Below, in pieces: positions 51,768-60,731 of a stretch of 64,000 nucleotides of DNA (positions within the stretch are counted from its first letter, which is position 1; each line of letters begins with the position of its first letter). Made by a program: the position numbers and the translations under genes. The notes under the pieces are model-generated. The model was not told where the DNA came from. It was given only the letters and a program-made list of their open reading frames with translations, and did not search any database. The DNA comes from Echinicola rosea. Lineage in GTDB: Bacteria; Bacteroidota; Bacteroidia; Cytophagales; Cyclobacteriaceae. The DNA lies in contig NZ_CP040106.1 in the NCBI RefSeq assembly GCF_005281475.1, forward strand, positions 1,679,501 to 1,743,500, written 5' to 3'.

Positions 51768-52898
51768 ATGGCTAAATTAAAAGATCAGAACATTAATCAG
51801 GATGCTTTATCTAAAGCGGCCTATTCACTTTTTGATTTTACAAAGAAGGAAAAGTCCTTTTTAATTGTTTTGTGCATCCTGGTATCCATCGCCGGCTTTA
51901 TCACCCAATACACCTATGCCGCCATGTGGTTTGGGTTTTCACTTGCAGCCTATTCGGCTATTGGCAATGACAGTATCCAGACCATCGGGACATTCATCGC
52001 CTCCAACCAAAGCCGTAAGTGGTATTGGCTGTGGTTGTTTATGGGAGGGATTTTCGTGGCCACTGCTATTTACAGCTGGGTGACCTACGGTGGTGACGTG
52101 AGTTATCAGCGGCTCTATGTCAAGGGGCTGGACAAGGCTCCAGAAGAATTTGTATTTCTACAACTGGCAGCGCCGATTGTCTTGATGGTCATGACCAGAC
52201 TGAGAATGCCTGTTTCTACCACTTTCTTACTATTGAACGTATTTACGTATAAGGCAGGTACGATAGCTGGTGTGGTGCAGAAAAGTTTGATTGGCTACTT
52301 GTTGGCATTTGTGATCGCCATTGTCGTGTGGTTTGTGCTGGAGAAGTTCGTTACCAGTTATCTTAAAGGGAAAACCAAAAATTACTGGTATGTCCTTCAG
52401 TGGATTACTTCTGGTACGTTGTGGTCACTATGGCTCATGCAGGATGCAGCTAATATCGCTGTGTTTTTGCCAAGGGTACTGAATATCTATGAATTTATTG
52501 CCTATGCAGGATTTATCTTCTTTGGAATGGGCTTTTTATTCTATTTTAAAGGAGACCGGATTCAGGGCATTGTAAATGAAAAAACAAAAGTGACCGATGT
52601 AAGGGCGGCTACCATTGTGGATTTTGTGTACTGTATCTTACTGTTTTACTTTAAGATGTACAGCAAAATGCCCATGAGTACCACTTGGGTTTTTATTGGT
52701 CTATTGGGCGGTAGAGAGATAGCCATTGCCATGGCCAAATCCAAAAAGCTTAAAAAGAGAAAAGCCCGGTTGGTACGCGCTTATATGCTGGCAAGGAACG
52801 ATATATTTAAAGCGGCCATTGGTTTGATTGTCTCTTTGGTACTGGCACTGATCATTAATGAAGGCGTGCGAAAGGAAATATTTGAGTTGATATTTTAA
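51768..52898 (+). CDS. Divergent PiT-family (inorganic phosphate transporter-like) membrane protein
   Basis: A 376-residue protein with about ten helices in two halves. Each half keeps a worn PiT pattern. SAIGNDSIQTIGTF (Asn67, Asp68) and LMQDAANIAVF (Asp226, Asn229) stand where PiT has GANDVANA. MPVSTTFLL and MPMSTTWVF stand where PiT has PVSTTH. The segment GDRIQGIVNEKTKVTD before the second also fits PiT. The signature glycine-alanine residues have changed, so ion specificity may differ. Its divergent neighbour is an unrelated sodium-phosphate cotransporter, supporting a phosphate link. It would probably be called hypothetical by name-based methods. Confidence 0.7.
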   Translation: MAKLKDQNINQDALSKAAYSLFDFTKKEKSFLIVLCILVSIAGFITQYTYAAMWFGFSLAAYSAIGNDSIQTIGTFIASNQSRKWYWLWLFMGGIFVATAIYSWVTYGGDVSYQRLYVKGLDKAPEEFVFLQLAAPIVLMVMTRLRMPVSTTFLLLNVFTYKAGTIAGVVQKSLIGYLLAFVIAIVVWFVLEKFVTSYLKGKTKNYWYVLQWITSGTLWSLWLMQDAANIAVFLPRVLNIYEFIAYAGFIFFGMGFLFYFKGDRIQGIVNEKTKVTDVRAATIVDFVYCILLFYFKMYSKMPMSTTWVFIGLLGGREIAIAMAKSKKLKKRKARLVRAYMLARNDIFKAAIGLIVSLVLALIINEGVRKEIFELIF

Positions 52899-52910
52899 GC
52901 ATTATAGATA

Positions 52911-52938
52911 AAAGCGGCAAAAGCCGCTTTTTTTTTGC
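52911..52938 (+). terminator. Intrinsic terminator after the PiT-like gene
   Basis: AAAGCGGC (52911-52918), AAAA loop, GCCGCTTT (52923-52930), then a run of T. Confidence 0.92.
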
Positions 52939-53029
52939 CTCATTTTTAAATGTTTGCATTTGGATAGGTGAAAGGGCTTTGTCTCCCGCCAAATTTACCT
53001 TAACTTCATTTTCCCAAAATCAGCAAATT

Positions 53030-53473
53030 ATGGATTTGTACACGCCGGAATATTTTATGAACGAAGCCTTGAAACAGGCCAAAATGGCTTTTGAGGAAGG
53101 TGAAATTCCGGTCGGGGCAGTGATGGTCTGTAGAAATAGGGTGATCGCAAGGGCATATAATCAGACAGAGAAACTTAATGATGTGACGGCTCATGCTGAG
53201 ATCTTGGCCATTACGGCAGCATCCGATTCACTTGGGGCAAAATACCTCACAGCGTGCGAACTTTATGTCACATTGGAGCCTTGTGTAATGTGTGCCGGCG
53301 CCAGCTTTTGGGCTCAGCTAGGTGGCATCCATTTTGCAGCTCGTGATCCTAGAAGAGGATATTCTAACATTCAGGAGGGGCTTTTGCACCCTAAAACCAA
53401 GGTCAGTCAAGGGATTATGGAGGTAGAAGCCAAGGATTTGCTAGATTCCTTCTTCAAAAAACTGAGAAAATAG
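53030..53473 (+). CDS. tadA: tRNA-specific adenosine deaminase
   Basis: A 147-residue zinc deaminase that converts the wobble adenosine of tRNA-Arg to inosine. The active-site motif is HAE (His55, Glu57) and PCxxC (Cys85, Cys88, in TLEPCVMCAGA). The segment RDPRRGYSN, typical of TadA, follows. The start at 53030 gives the usual N-terminus. An in-frame upstream extension to 52979 lacks resemblance. TadA is the most probable identity, as guanine deaminases of the same fold differ in the tail. Confidence 0.88.
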   Translation: MDLYTPEYFMNEALKQAKMAFEEGEIPVGAVMVCRNRVIARAYNQTEKLNDVTAHAEILAITAASDSLGAKYLTACELYVTLEPCVMCAGASFWAQLGGIHFAARDPRRGYSNIQEGLLHPKTKVSQGIMEVEAKDLLDSFFKKLRK

Positions 53474-53581
53474 CATTTTTATGCACATTAGAGAACTCTT
53501 TTCGATTCATCTTGGTTTGTAAATTACACAATTTTAGTAGAGAGAATTATTTTAATGTTTAACCATAAAATTTTATAAACA

Positions 53582-54187
53582 ATGGCTTTTGAATTACCAA
53601 AACTACCGTATGACTACAATGCATTGGAACCAAATATCGATGCTAAGACAATGGAAATCCACTATGGTAAACACCACAATGGATATGTTACAAAATTGAA
53701 CGATGCTATTGCAGGAACTGACTTGGAAGGTAAAAGCCTTGAGGAATTGATGAAAGTAGCCGGTTCTAACGGAGCGGTAAGAAATAACGGTGGTGGTCAC
53801 TTTAACCACTCTCTTTTCTGGACCATTCTATCTCCAAACGGTGGAGGTCAGCCTTCAGGAGATTTGGCTTCTGCTATTGACGCGAAGTTTGGCTCTTTTG
53901 ATGCATTCAAAGAAGAATTTAACAAAGCCGCTGCGACAAGATTTGGTTCAGGTTGGGCTTGGTTGTGTGTCGATAAGAACAAAGAGCTGTGTGTATGCTC
54001 TTCTCCAAACCAAGATAATCCATTGATGGATATCGCAGAATGCCCTGGCACTCCAATCCTTGGACTAGATGTTTGGGAACACGCTTATTACCTAAACTAC
54101 CAAAACAGAAGACCTGACTATATTTCTGCTTTCTGGAATGTAGTGAACTGGGAAGAAGTAAGCAAAAGATATGCTGCCGCCAAATAA
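53582..54187 (+). CDS. sodA: Superoxide dismutase, manganese type
   Basis: A 201-residue enzyme that converts superoxide to oxygen and peroxide in the cytoplasm. Metal ligands: His27 in EIHYGKHH, His76 in [10 protein letters not shown], Asp163 and His167 in [11 protein letters not shown]. The GGGHFNH motif with glycine at the key position and Gln144 in PNQDNPL are the manganese-type signatures; iron enzymes have AAQxWNH instead. Cambialistic use of either metal is known in Bacteroidota and cannot be ruled out. The codon use (many GGT, GAT, AAC) suggests high expression. A hairpin terminator follows. Confidence 0.94.
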   Translation: MAFELPKLPYDYNALEPNIDAKTMEIHYGKHHNGYVTKLNDAIAGTDLEGKSLEELMKVAGSNGAVRNNGGGHFNHSLFWTILSPNGGGQPSGDLASAIDAKFGSFDAFKEEFNKAAATRFGSGWAWLCVDKNKELCVCSSPNQDNPLMDIAECPGTPILGLDVWEHAYYLNYQNRRPDYISAFWNVVNWEEVSKRYAAAK

Positions 54188-54221
54188 GGTGGACGGAAAC
54201 CATAAAATTAACTGAGAAAAT

Positions 54222-54257
54222 TCCTCGATTCGCTGATGCGGGTCGGGGATTTTTTTG
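54222..54257 (+). terminator. Intrinsic terminator after sodA
   Basis: CCTCGATTCG (54223-54232) pairs with CGGGTCGGGG (54239-54248) with three G-U pairs around a 6-nt loop, then AT and seven T residues. Confidence 0.78.
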
Positions 54258-54456
54258 CACCAAAGACCTAAGCGGAGATTGACTAATAAGATATCGTCCG
54301 ATTAAATTTTTACTTACGCTGAGAACGCAGCTTTAAACGAATACAAAAAAGATTTACTTGATTTCGTAAAACTACCCGTTCTTTGAATGGATGATATGAA
54401 AGTCTCCTTTAGGGGATTTAGGGGAGGATTTGGACGATGTTTTTTAACCCGGAATC

Positions 54457-54540
54457 AATGCCGTTTAGTTAATGTGTATCTGGAAAATACGGGTTCTATA
54501 TTTTTTCCTTGGGCAGTTATTTTTCTAGCTAAACGGCATT
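54457..54540 (+). repeat. Interspersed repeat A, copy 2, bounded by 12-bp inverted repeats
   Basis: AATGCCGTTTAG (54457-54468) and CTAAACGGCATT (54529-54540) are perfect inverted repeats enclosing the 71-nt core shared with 13585-13655. An 84-nt unit with no coding capacity and clean ends looks like a miniature mobile element. Confidence 0.85.
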
Positions 54541-54763
54541 GTGCCCTAAATATGCATTAGCCAACCTGTCGTGACTAGAAATTGGGGGCTCGTGATATAG
54601 TGAACAGACTGTTTGTAAATGAACGATCATAATGTTCGAAAATGTACACTTTTTTGTGTGGGTATTTTTTTAAACAACTGAAATACAGATAATTATATAT
54701 TTTATTTTGGTCTGGCACTGCTTTTTCTAAAGATAGGGCGTAGCATTGATAATTTTGAAAACT

Positions 54764-57196
54764 ATGAGAATTTCTTACCAAATATGTACTGTACTGTTTT
54801 TCTTTTTGTTGGCGACCGGCCATACCGTAGCAAGGCAGAGCAGTGAGCTAATAGGCAGGGTCATGGATACCAATGGAGCAGCCTTACCTTTTGCCAATGT
54901 TTCCGTGTTGGAAAAAGGAGGAGGTGGTATGGTCGTAGGTGCTGTTTCAGATGAAAATGGAGACTTTATGATCAGTACATCCAAGGTGGGAGAAGTTATC
55001 CTGAGCATTTCCTCCATTGGGTACAAGACTTACCAAACATCTCCATTTACCCTTGAATCAGGTATGAAAAAGGATTTTGGAACCATTCAAGTGGAAGAGG
55101 AGGCGACCTCCCTGGATGCAGTGGAAGTACGGAGTAGTAGGCCAGAAGTCATCATTGAGGCAGATAGGACAGTGGTAAATGTCGAAGGTACTGTAATGGC
55201 AGAAGGTAGTACGGCACTTGATGTAGTAGGGCGGTCTCCAGGCGTCTATGTAGATGCCGATGGAAACATCAACCTCAATGGACGGTCTGGGGTGATTGTC
55301 TTGATAGATGATCGCCAAACCTACATGAGTGCTAAAGACCTGGCCAATTTTCTAAGGGCCATGCCTGCGGACAATATCAAGAGCATTGAAGTGATCAATA
55401 ATCCACCTGCCAAATACGATGCGGAAGGAGCGGCAGGAGTGCTCAATATCCAGTTGAAAAAGAATGATTACAATGGTATGAATGGAAGCATCCAGGCCGG
55501 GCACTATTATAATGGCCGACATGCTCCCTTTGCTGGAGGAAGCTTAAACCTTAAGCGGGGTAAGTGGACCACCAATCTTAGCCTAAACTATAACACTTGG
55601 GTACGTGACATTGACCTGCAAATTTTAAGGAGGTTTAAAGAAGAAAACGGTACATCTGAGTTTGATCAGGACGCTCTTTTACAGCTTGGAGAGGAGAATT
55701 TTTTCCTGTCTGGCGGGGCGGATTATCAGATAAACAAAAAGCATTCCGTTGGGTTTAGTTTTCAGGCTTCTGATCGGGATGGCGAAGAAAATGGAGATTC
55801 CCAAACGGATATTTCCAATCCGGACAATCCGGACATCAATCACCTGCAGGCGCTGAATGACAGCGAATCAGGGAATACCCGGATTTTCACCAACTTCCAT
55901 TACGTAGGTAATTTGGACACCTTGGGCACAAAGTTATCGGCTGATGTGGACTACACCGTAGTGGATGGAGGAAGCCTTAGCTTGCTGACCAACAATTATT
56001 GGGTCAATGAGGCCACAGAGGCGGGTACCATGGATAGGATTCGAACGGAAAATGACATGGCCTACACGATTTTTACGGCCAAAGCAGATTTTACCAAGCC
56101 CCTAAGTGAAAAGGTGAAGCTTGAAACTGGAGTAAAGGGCAGCTGGGTGGAATCGGACAATATGCTGGACATCTCCAAGAGCACTGAAGATGGTCCTTTC
56201 GAGCCGGACCAAAATAGCAACCACTTTATTTATAATGAAAATGTATTGGCAGCTTATGCCTCAGTAAAATCTCCGCTAGGCAAAAAACTGGACTTTCAAG
56301 CTGGGCTCAGGATGGAATATTCAGACATTACCGGCAATTCAGTGACCCTTAACCAAGTCAACAAACAGGAATACCTGAACCTGTTTCCAAGTATGTTTTT
56401 ACAGCACAAAGTGTCCGATAATTATTCCATCATCTATAATGTCAATAGAAGAATCACCCGCCCTAATTATCGTTTGCTGAATCCCTTCGTGTTTTATGTG
56501 GATCCATTGACTACGGAAAAAGGTAATCCCAATCTTCAGCCCCAGTATGCCAATAATTTTGAAATGAGCCATGTTTTTAAGCAGGCTTACCAGTTTACTT
56601 TGGCCTATTCCAGGACCACGAATTCTATCGATCAGGTGATGATCCAAAATGATGAAACCAAAGAGACCACCCTTCAAGTACAAAACTTTGATAAATCAGA
56701 GGACTTTAGCTTGAGAATGATGGTGCCGGTAGAGATTGCTGAATGGTACAGCACCAGCAATATGCTTCACTTGTATTATAAAGCCTACCAGTCTCAATTG
56801 GGGGATGACTTTTTGGATGTAAGTCAGTTTTCTTACATGGCCAGAACCCAGCACAACATCACCCTTCCCAAAGGGTTTAAGGTAGAGCTGGTGGGCATGT
56901 ATATCAGTCCTTTTCTTGAGGGACAGATGAAATTCAATGGCTTTGGCTGGGTGGATGCAGGGGTTACCAAGTCCTTTAAAGACGATAAGTTCAGTGTGAC
57001 TGTAAATGGCCAGGATATTTTCAGGACAAGAGGGATCAAAGGCGGGGTCAATTTTGCCGATATCAATACCGATATCAGGCAATACAATAGCCAGCAAGCC
57101 GTCAGGGTGACGTTTCGGTGGAACTTTTCTAAAGGCGAAAAATTTAAAGTGTCCAATAGAAGCGGTAGTGCGGAGGAGCGAAACCGATTGGACTAA
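54764..57196 (+). CDS. Outer-membrane beta-barrel receptor with carboxypeptidase-regulatory-like domain
   Basis: An 810-residue outer-membrane protein of the OMP_b-brl_3 group. The parts are a signal peptide (cleavage after TVARQ), a CarboxypepD_reg-like domain (about residues 25-105), and a plug with LDVVGRSPGVYVDADGNINL, VIVLIDDRQTYMSAKDL and IEVINNPPAKYDAEGAAGVLNI. The barrel ends in RVTFRWNFSKGEKF plus a short hydrophilic tail. Family members import peptides or unknown compounds, or act in surface signalling. Unlike the receptor at 9.5 kb it has no lipoprotein partner. The start at ATG 54764 is preferred to an earlier TTG at 54746. Confidence 0.9.
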   Translation: MRISYQICTVLFFFLLATGHTVARQSSELIGRVMDTNGAALPFANVSVLEKGGGGMVVGAVSDENGDFMISTSKVGEVILSISSIGYKTYQTSPFTLESGMKKDFGTIQVEEEATSLDAVEVRSSRPEVIIEADRTVVNVEGTVMAEGSTALDVVGRSPGVYVDADGNINLNGRSGVIVLIDDRQTYMSAKDLANFLRAMPADNIKSIEVINNPPAKYDAEGAAGVLNIQLKKNDYNGMNGSIQAGHYYNGRHAPFAGGSLNLKRGKWTTNLSLNYNTWVRDIDLQILRRFKEENGTSEFDQDALLQLGEENFFLSGGADYQINKKHSVGFSFQASDRDGEENGDSQTDISNPDNPDINHLQALNDSESGNTRIFTNFHYVGNLDTLGTKLSADVDYTVVDGGSLSLLTNNYWVNEATEAGTMDRIRTENDMAYTIFTAKADFTKPLSEKVKLETGVKGSWVESDNMLDISKSTEDGPFEPDQNSNHFIYNENVLAAYASVKSPLGKKLDFQAGLRMEYSDITGNSVTLNQVNKQEYLNLFPSMFLQHKVSDNYSIIYNVNRRITRPNYRLLNPFVFYVDPLTTEKGNPNLQPQYANNFEMSHVFKQAYQFTLAYSRTTNSIDQVMIQNDETKETTLQVQNFDKSEDFSLRMMVPVEIAEWYSTSNMLHLYYKAYQSQLGDDFLDVSQFSYMARTQHNITLPKGFKVELVGMYISPFLEGQMKFNGFGWVDAGVTKSFKDDKFSVTVNGQDIFRTRGIKGGVNFADINTDIRQYNSQQAVRVTFRWNFSKGEKFKVSNRSGSAEERNRLD

Positions 57197-57228
57197 ACAA
57201 AGAGGTTGATTTGATTTAATATAAAAAG

Positions 57229-57256
57229 ATAGTCTCCGAGTGGGGGCTATTTTTTG
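57229..57256 (+). terminator. Intrinsic terminator after the receptor gene
   Basis: ATAGTCTCC (57229-57237) pairs with GGGGCTAT (57243-57250) allowing one bulge, followed by TTTTTT. Confidence 0.75.
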
Positions 57257-57288
57257 TTATACCCGATCTGGAGACCATGATACTGGTA

Positions 57289-57876
57289 TTACCATTCTTC
57301 CAGTGAAAAATCAAAAGTCCTTGTCCATTTCCCGTTTATTTTTTGGTAAGTTGCCAGTGAGCTGGTGGACGATTCCTTAGTTTGGCAGGAATAGAATATA
57401 CAGGCAATTGAATAATTCTGCATAAAGACAGGCCTGGAAGTGGTAATGACATAGTCTTTGGAAGTGACATTCGATGCCAATTGGTATTGGTTTACCGTTG
57501 ATGCCTTTTTAGTTTTTATCGGTGCATCAATCAGCCTAATGCCAAATTGATTGGACTTGAGTGGATTAAAGTAAATGTTGTCATGATGCTTTTCACATAT
57601 TTCGGAAAAGGCCTTTTTCGAAACCAAGTTCTTGAAAGCTTTTCCCGTCAGCGATGATTGGTCGTTTTCTACTTTTTGATATGCTTGGGACAAGGAACCA
57701 TGATCATGCAAGAAATACTGAATGGGTTGGGTCTGGCTGACCAAATATACATAGCCATCGTGTTTGGTGGTTTCTTGTACAAATTGGTCCAACAAGGCGT
57801 ACGTTTCCCTGTTTTCTTGATGACCACAAGCAGTTACAAAAATCAATATTATCAAGGGTATAATTATTCTTTTCAT
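57289..57876 (-). CDS. Predicted lipoprotein of unknown function
   Basis: A 195-residue protein starting at 57876: a basic, hydrophobic leader (KRIIIPLIILIFVTAC) with the lipobox VTAC. The mature region begins with a helix (ETYALLDQFVQETTKHDGYVYLV) and continues with alternating strands, including YVITTSRPVFMQNYSIACIFY, and ends in a hydrophilic stretch. No known family is recognised. It is convergent with the receptor gene, and a leftward promoter should lie within the region to 58224. Confidence 0.65.
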   Translation of the reverse strand: MKRIIIPLIILIFVTACGHQENRETYALLDQFVQETTKHDGYVYLVSQTQPIQYFLHDHGSLSQAYQKVENDQSSLTGKAFKNLVSKKAFSEICEKHHDNIYFNPLKSNQFGIRLIDAPIKTKKASTVNQYQLASNVTSKDYVITTSRPVFMQNYSIACIFYSCQTKESSTSSLATYQKINGKWTRTFDFSLEEW

Positions 57877-58224
57877 GAGGTTGGAATCTAGTGAGGCGTA
57901 GGATGCGATTTTTGTGGAGGAGCCATGGCAGTCTCTGCCTATACGGGATTGCTGCGTCCTTTTCCTACGCGCGATCCATTGCACAAGGGCTCAAATTACC
58001 GAGAGATGCCGATTTTATGATCGAACCCAAGTTGCTAAGACGATGTGTAATATATTGGGATTAGTCACCGATGGCAAAAATATTGCTACGCATAAGTACG
58101 CAAAATCTCTATCGTTATATTTTTACATAGAAAAGTTAAAAATACAAACCCTTGAACACGGTTTGTATTCAAGGGTTTTGCTTATTTCTTGATTTCCAAA
58201 AGGATAGGAAAATCGCTGTCTTTC
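57877..58224. other. Intergenic region without a gene
   Basis: 348 nt. An inverted repeat GCGTAGGA (57896-57903) / TCCTACGC (57963-57970) encloses a 59-nt segment, with a terminator-like hairpin further right. Short frames here show no family resemblance. Nothing else is supported. Confidence 0.45.
58146..58178 (-). terminator. Intrinsic terminator of the MaoC-type gene
   Basis: AAACCCTTGAA (58146-58156) pairs perfectly with TTCAAGGGTTT (58168-58178). On the minus strand it is followed by a T-rich tail (TTTGTATTTTTAAC type). It lies about 46 nt downstream of the MaoC stop. Confidence 0.8.
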
Positions 58225-58689
58225 TTATTTGAAGTGATAAAGGAAGATCAGTTTTCCCGTAAAGGCAGGTTTTTTCTGGTCTTTGATTTCTAATTTTATG
58301 CTCATTTCTGTTTTTACAGTTCCCCTAAGATTAGTGATATTGGTCAGGGATGCGTGGAGTCGGACTTCGCTGTCGACGACTACGGGCTGTGCAAAGCGGA
58401 GGGATTCAATGCCGTAATTGACCAGCATTTTGAGGTTATTGACCTTTACGATTTGCTCCCATAGGAAGGGGACAATGGAAAGTGTGAGGTAGCCATGTGC
58501 GATAGTGTTGCCAAAAGCTCCTTCTGCTTTGGCTTTTTCCGGATCAGTGTGAATCCACTGATGATCGAGCGTAGCATCGGCAAATTTATTGATTTGATCC
58601 TGTGTGATTTTGTGGTATTCAGAGGATCCTAGGCTTTGGCCGATGTGTTTTTCGAACTCCTCGAAACTGTTGATGACTAATTGGCTCAT
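58225..58689 (-). CDS. MaoC-type (R)-specific enoyl-CoA hydratase-like protein
   Basis: A 154-residue hot-dog-fold protein from the ATG at 58689. The hydratase motif appears as FADATLDHQWIHTDPEKA with the Asp/His pair, followed by AHGYLTLSIVP, as in MaoC/NodN family dehydratases. It would add water to enoyl-CoA or a related thioester. There is no fatty-acid operon beside it, so the natural substrate is open. The frame extends 23 codons upstream, but the start chosen gives the family N-terminus. Confidence 0.88.
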   Translation of the reverse strand: MSQLVINSFEEFEKHIGQSLGSSEYHKITQDQINKFADATLDHQWIHTDPEKAKAEGAFGNTIAHGYLTLSIVPFLWEQIVKVNNLKMLVNYGIESLRFAQPVVVDSEVRLHASLTNITNLRGTVKTEMSIKLEIKDQKKPAFTGKLIFLYHFK

Positions 58690-58886
58690 GAAGTAATTTG
58701 ATAATTTGAAAAGCGAATATACACAAAAGGCAGTAGATAAGAAACTGGGAACTATCAAGCTTGTTGATCGCGATTTCTTAGTTTTTTTTAACGTTTCTAG
58801 TGAAAAACTATTGTTTTTAAGAAAAAAATAGTTGATTTGAGAAAACTATTTAGTTTTTAAAGAAACACTACTTACTTGATTTTAAG

Positions 58887-60731
58887 ATGATTGCGATTTT
58901 TAAAAGGGCAATAATTATTGCCTTATTGCTATTTTTGTTTTTAGAAAATATTGTAGCAGCTCAAGAGAATGCAGGAATTCAGTTGATTAATTCAAAGATC
59001 AACAGTGCCGAAACCATTCGCCTTACAGCAGATTATGAGGTTTTTATCCATGTGGAAAATAAGATAGTCATTCTGAACAAGGATGGGCTAAAAGATGGAA
59101 ACATTTGGCTACAGTACAGTGATTTGATGTCTATTGAGGAATTTGAGGGTGAAATCACAGATCTGCGCACGGGTAAGAGGCTCAAAAAACTAAAGCTAAA
59201 GGATTTTGAGGACGTGTCCTATATCAGTGAAGGGTCGGTATTTGAGGATGACCGATTGAAATATTATAAGCCTTCATATAACCAATTTCCAATAGAAGTC
59301 TCTTTTGAATATACCGAAAAGATAAACGGAAATATGTATTTCCCAACATGGACGCCGGACGGGAAAGAGAAGCAGCTGGTAGAAAGAGCCACATTTGAGC
59401 TAATTTATCCTGAGAATTTGGGCCTGCGGTATAAGATGGAAAACTTGGAACAGTCCCCGTCGATTTCCAAAAACGATGGTGAAGTGATCCTGAAGTGGGA
59501 ATTTGAAAACCGCTATAGACCTGAGGCGTCGGTGGAAGATAGTTCGGCACTGGTGAAAATTGCACCACGGAAATTCTCCATGGAAGGTTATGGCGCAGAT
59601 ATGAGTACCTGGGATGGATTTGGAAAATGGGTGAACAAACTCATGGCTGGAAGGGCCGAGCTTTCTCCTCAGGCCAAGGCCACCGTAGCAGGAATCATCG
59701 ATACGTTGGAGACAGACAGGGCAAAAATAAAGGCCTTGTATCGCTACTTGCAGCAAAATTATCGCTACGTCAGTATCCAAATGGGAATCGGCGGACTTCA
59801 GCCTGTCCATGCCAATGAGGTGTATGAGAAGAAGTATGGAGATTGTAAAGGCCTGACCTTTCTGATGAAAGCAATGCTCAAAGAAGCTGGGTTACCTGCC
59901 AACTATACCTTGGTGCGTGCAGGAAGCGATGCGGAGGACATAGATGCGGGGTTTTCTTCCAGCCAGTTTAACCATGTCATTCTACACGTGCCAACAGAAA
60001 GTGATACCGTATGGCTTGAATGTACTTCCAGTACCCTGCCTGCGGGATTTTTGGGAGATTTTACGATGGATCGGCATGTACTGGCGGTCACTGACACGGG
60101 GGGAGTTTTGATAAAAACGCCACGCTATGATACTGATCAATACAACCAAATTAAGAACATATCCAAGGTGAGCCTTCTCGGCAATGGAATGGCCCGTATT
60201 CACCAAGTCAAAGAGTTGACTGGCTTTGCAGCCCAGAATTACCTGTATGCCCAAAACCATCTTAATGAAAAGGACATCCAAAAATACCTCTATCATGACC
60301 TTGGATTCAGTGGAGCACATATAGCGGATTTTGACCTTAGTGTGAACGAAAGCAAAGGTATTCCCATGGTGGTGTTGAACCATGAGACATTCTTGCAGCA
60401 GTTTTACCAATCCACTAGTAAACGAATGATCATTACCCCGCAGTTTCAGATGGTAACCAGTGACCTGCTTAGCAACCGGTTTATGAAGTGGGAAGAGCAG
60501 TTGGAGGTCGTGAGTGAGGAGACCGTAACGCTCGAAAGTGACAAGAAAGATGTGAAGTTGTCGGAAGACTTTTTCGATTATACCAAAGAGGTTCGGTTTG
60601 TGGACAACATCCTAACGATAGCTCGAAAAGTGGATTTTCATTTTCCAATATCCATCGAACAGGATGTATTGGAGAAGACCCTCAAACAAATAGAAAAACT
60701 AGATAATCAACCAATATTTTTAAGAAAATGA
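58887..60731 (+). CDS. Exported DUF3857 / transglutaminase-like protein (catalytic member of a pair)
   Basis: A 614-residue protein with a signal peptide (cleavage near VAAQ), a DUF3857 beta-sandwich (about residues 45-225) and a transglutaminase-like cysteine-protease core. The catalytic cysteine is Cys320 in KKYGDCKGL and the histidine His363 in FNHVILHV, with Glu378 in WLECTS at the place of the usual third residue. A C-terminal DUF3858-like beta domain completes it. Such proteins may cleave or crosslink peptides in the periplasm. It overlaps the next gene, a paralogue, by 4 nt (ATGA), so both are translated together. Confidence 0.9.
   Translation: MIAIFKRAIIIALLLFLFLENIVAAQENAGIQLINSKINSAETIRLTADYEVFIHVENKIVILNKDGLKDGNIWLQYSDLMSIEEFEGEITDLRTGKRLKKLKLKDFEDVSYISEGSVFEDDRLKYYKPSYNQFPIEVSFEYTEKINGNMYFPTWTPDGKEKQLVERATFELIYPENLGLRYKMENLEQSPSISKNDGEVILKWEFENRYRPEASVEDSSALVKIAPRKFSMEGYGADMSTWDGFGKWVNKLMAGRAELSPQAKATVAGIIDTLETDRAKIKALYRYLQQNYRYVSIQMGIGGLQPVHANEVYEKKYGDCKGLTFLMKAMLKEAGLPANYTLVRAGSDAEDIDAGFSSSQFNHVILHVPTESDTVWLECTSSTLPAGFLGDFTMDRHVLAVTDTGGVLIKTPRYDTDQYNQIKNISKVSLLGNGMARIHQVKELTGFAAQNYLYAQNHLNEKDIQKYLYHDLGFSGAHIADFDLSVNESKGIPMVVLNHETFLQQFYQSTSKRMIITPQFQMVTSDLLSNRFMKWEEQLEVVSEETVTLESDKKDVKLSEDFFDYTKEVRFVDNILTIARKVDFHFPISIEQDVLEKTLKQIEKLDNQPIFLRK

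Larger units (their letters stand above)
54188..54763. other. Intergenic region with a second repeat island
   Basis: 576 nt between sodA and the receptor gene, without a gene. It contains the sodA terminator, a short purine-rich stretch with two direct copies of GGGGATTT-like sequence near 54412-54432, repeat A copy 2 with terminal inverted repeats (54457-54540) and a fragment like one arm of the long palindrome at 13405 (54543-54590). The last 150 nt are A/T-rich and probably carry the receptor promoter. Confidence 0.7.

Noticed and set aside
57914..58192. 92-codon plus-strand frame between two minus-strand genes
   Set aside because: No family resemblance, and it overlaps an inverted repeat and the MaoC terminator.
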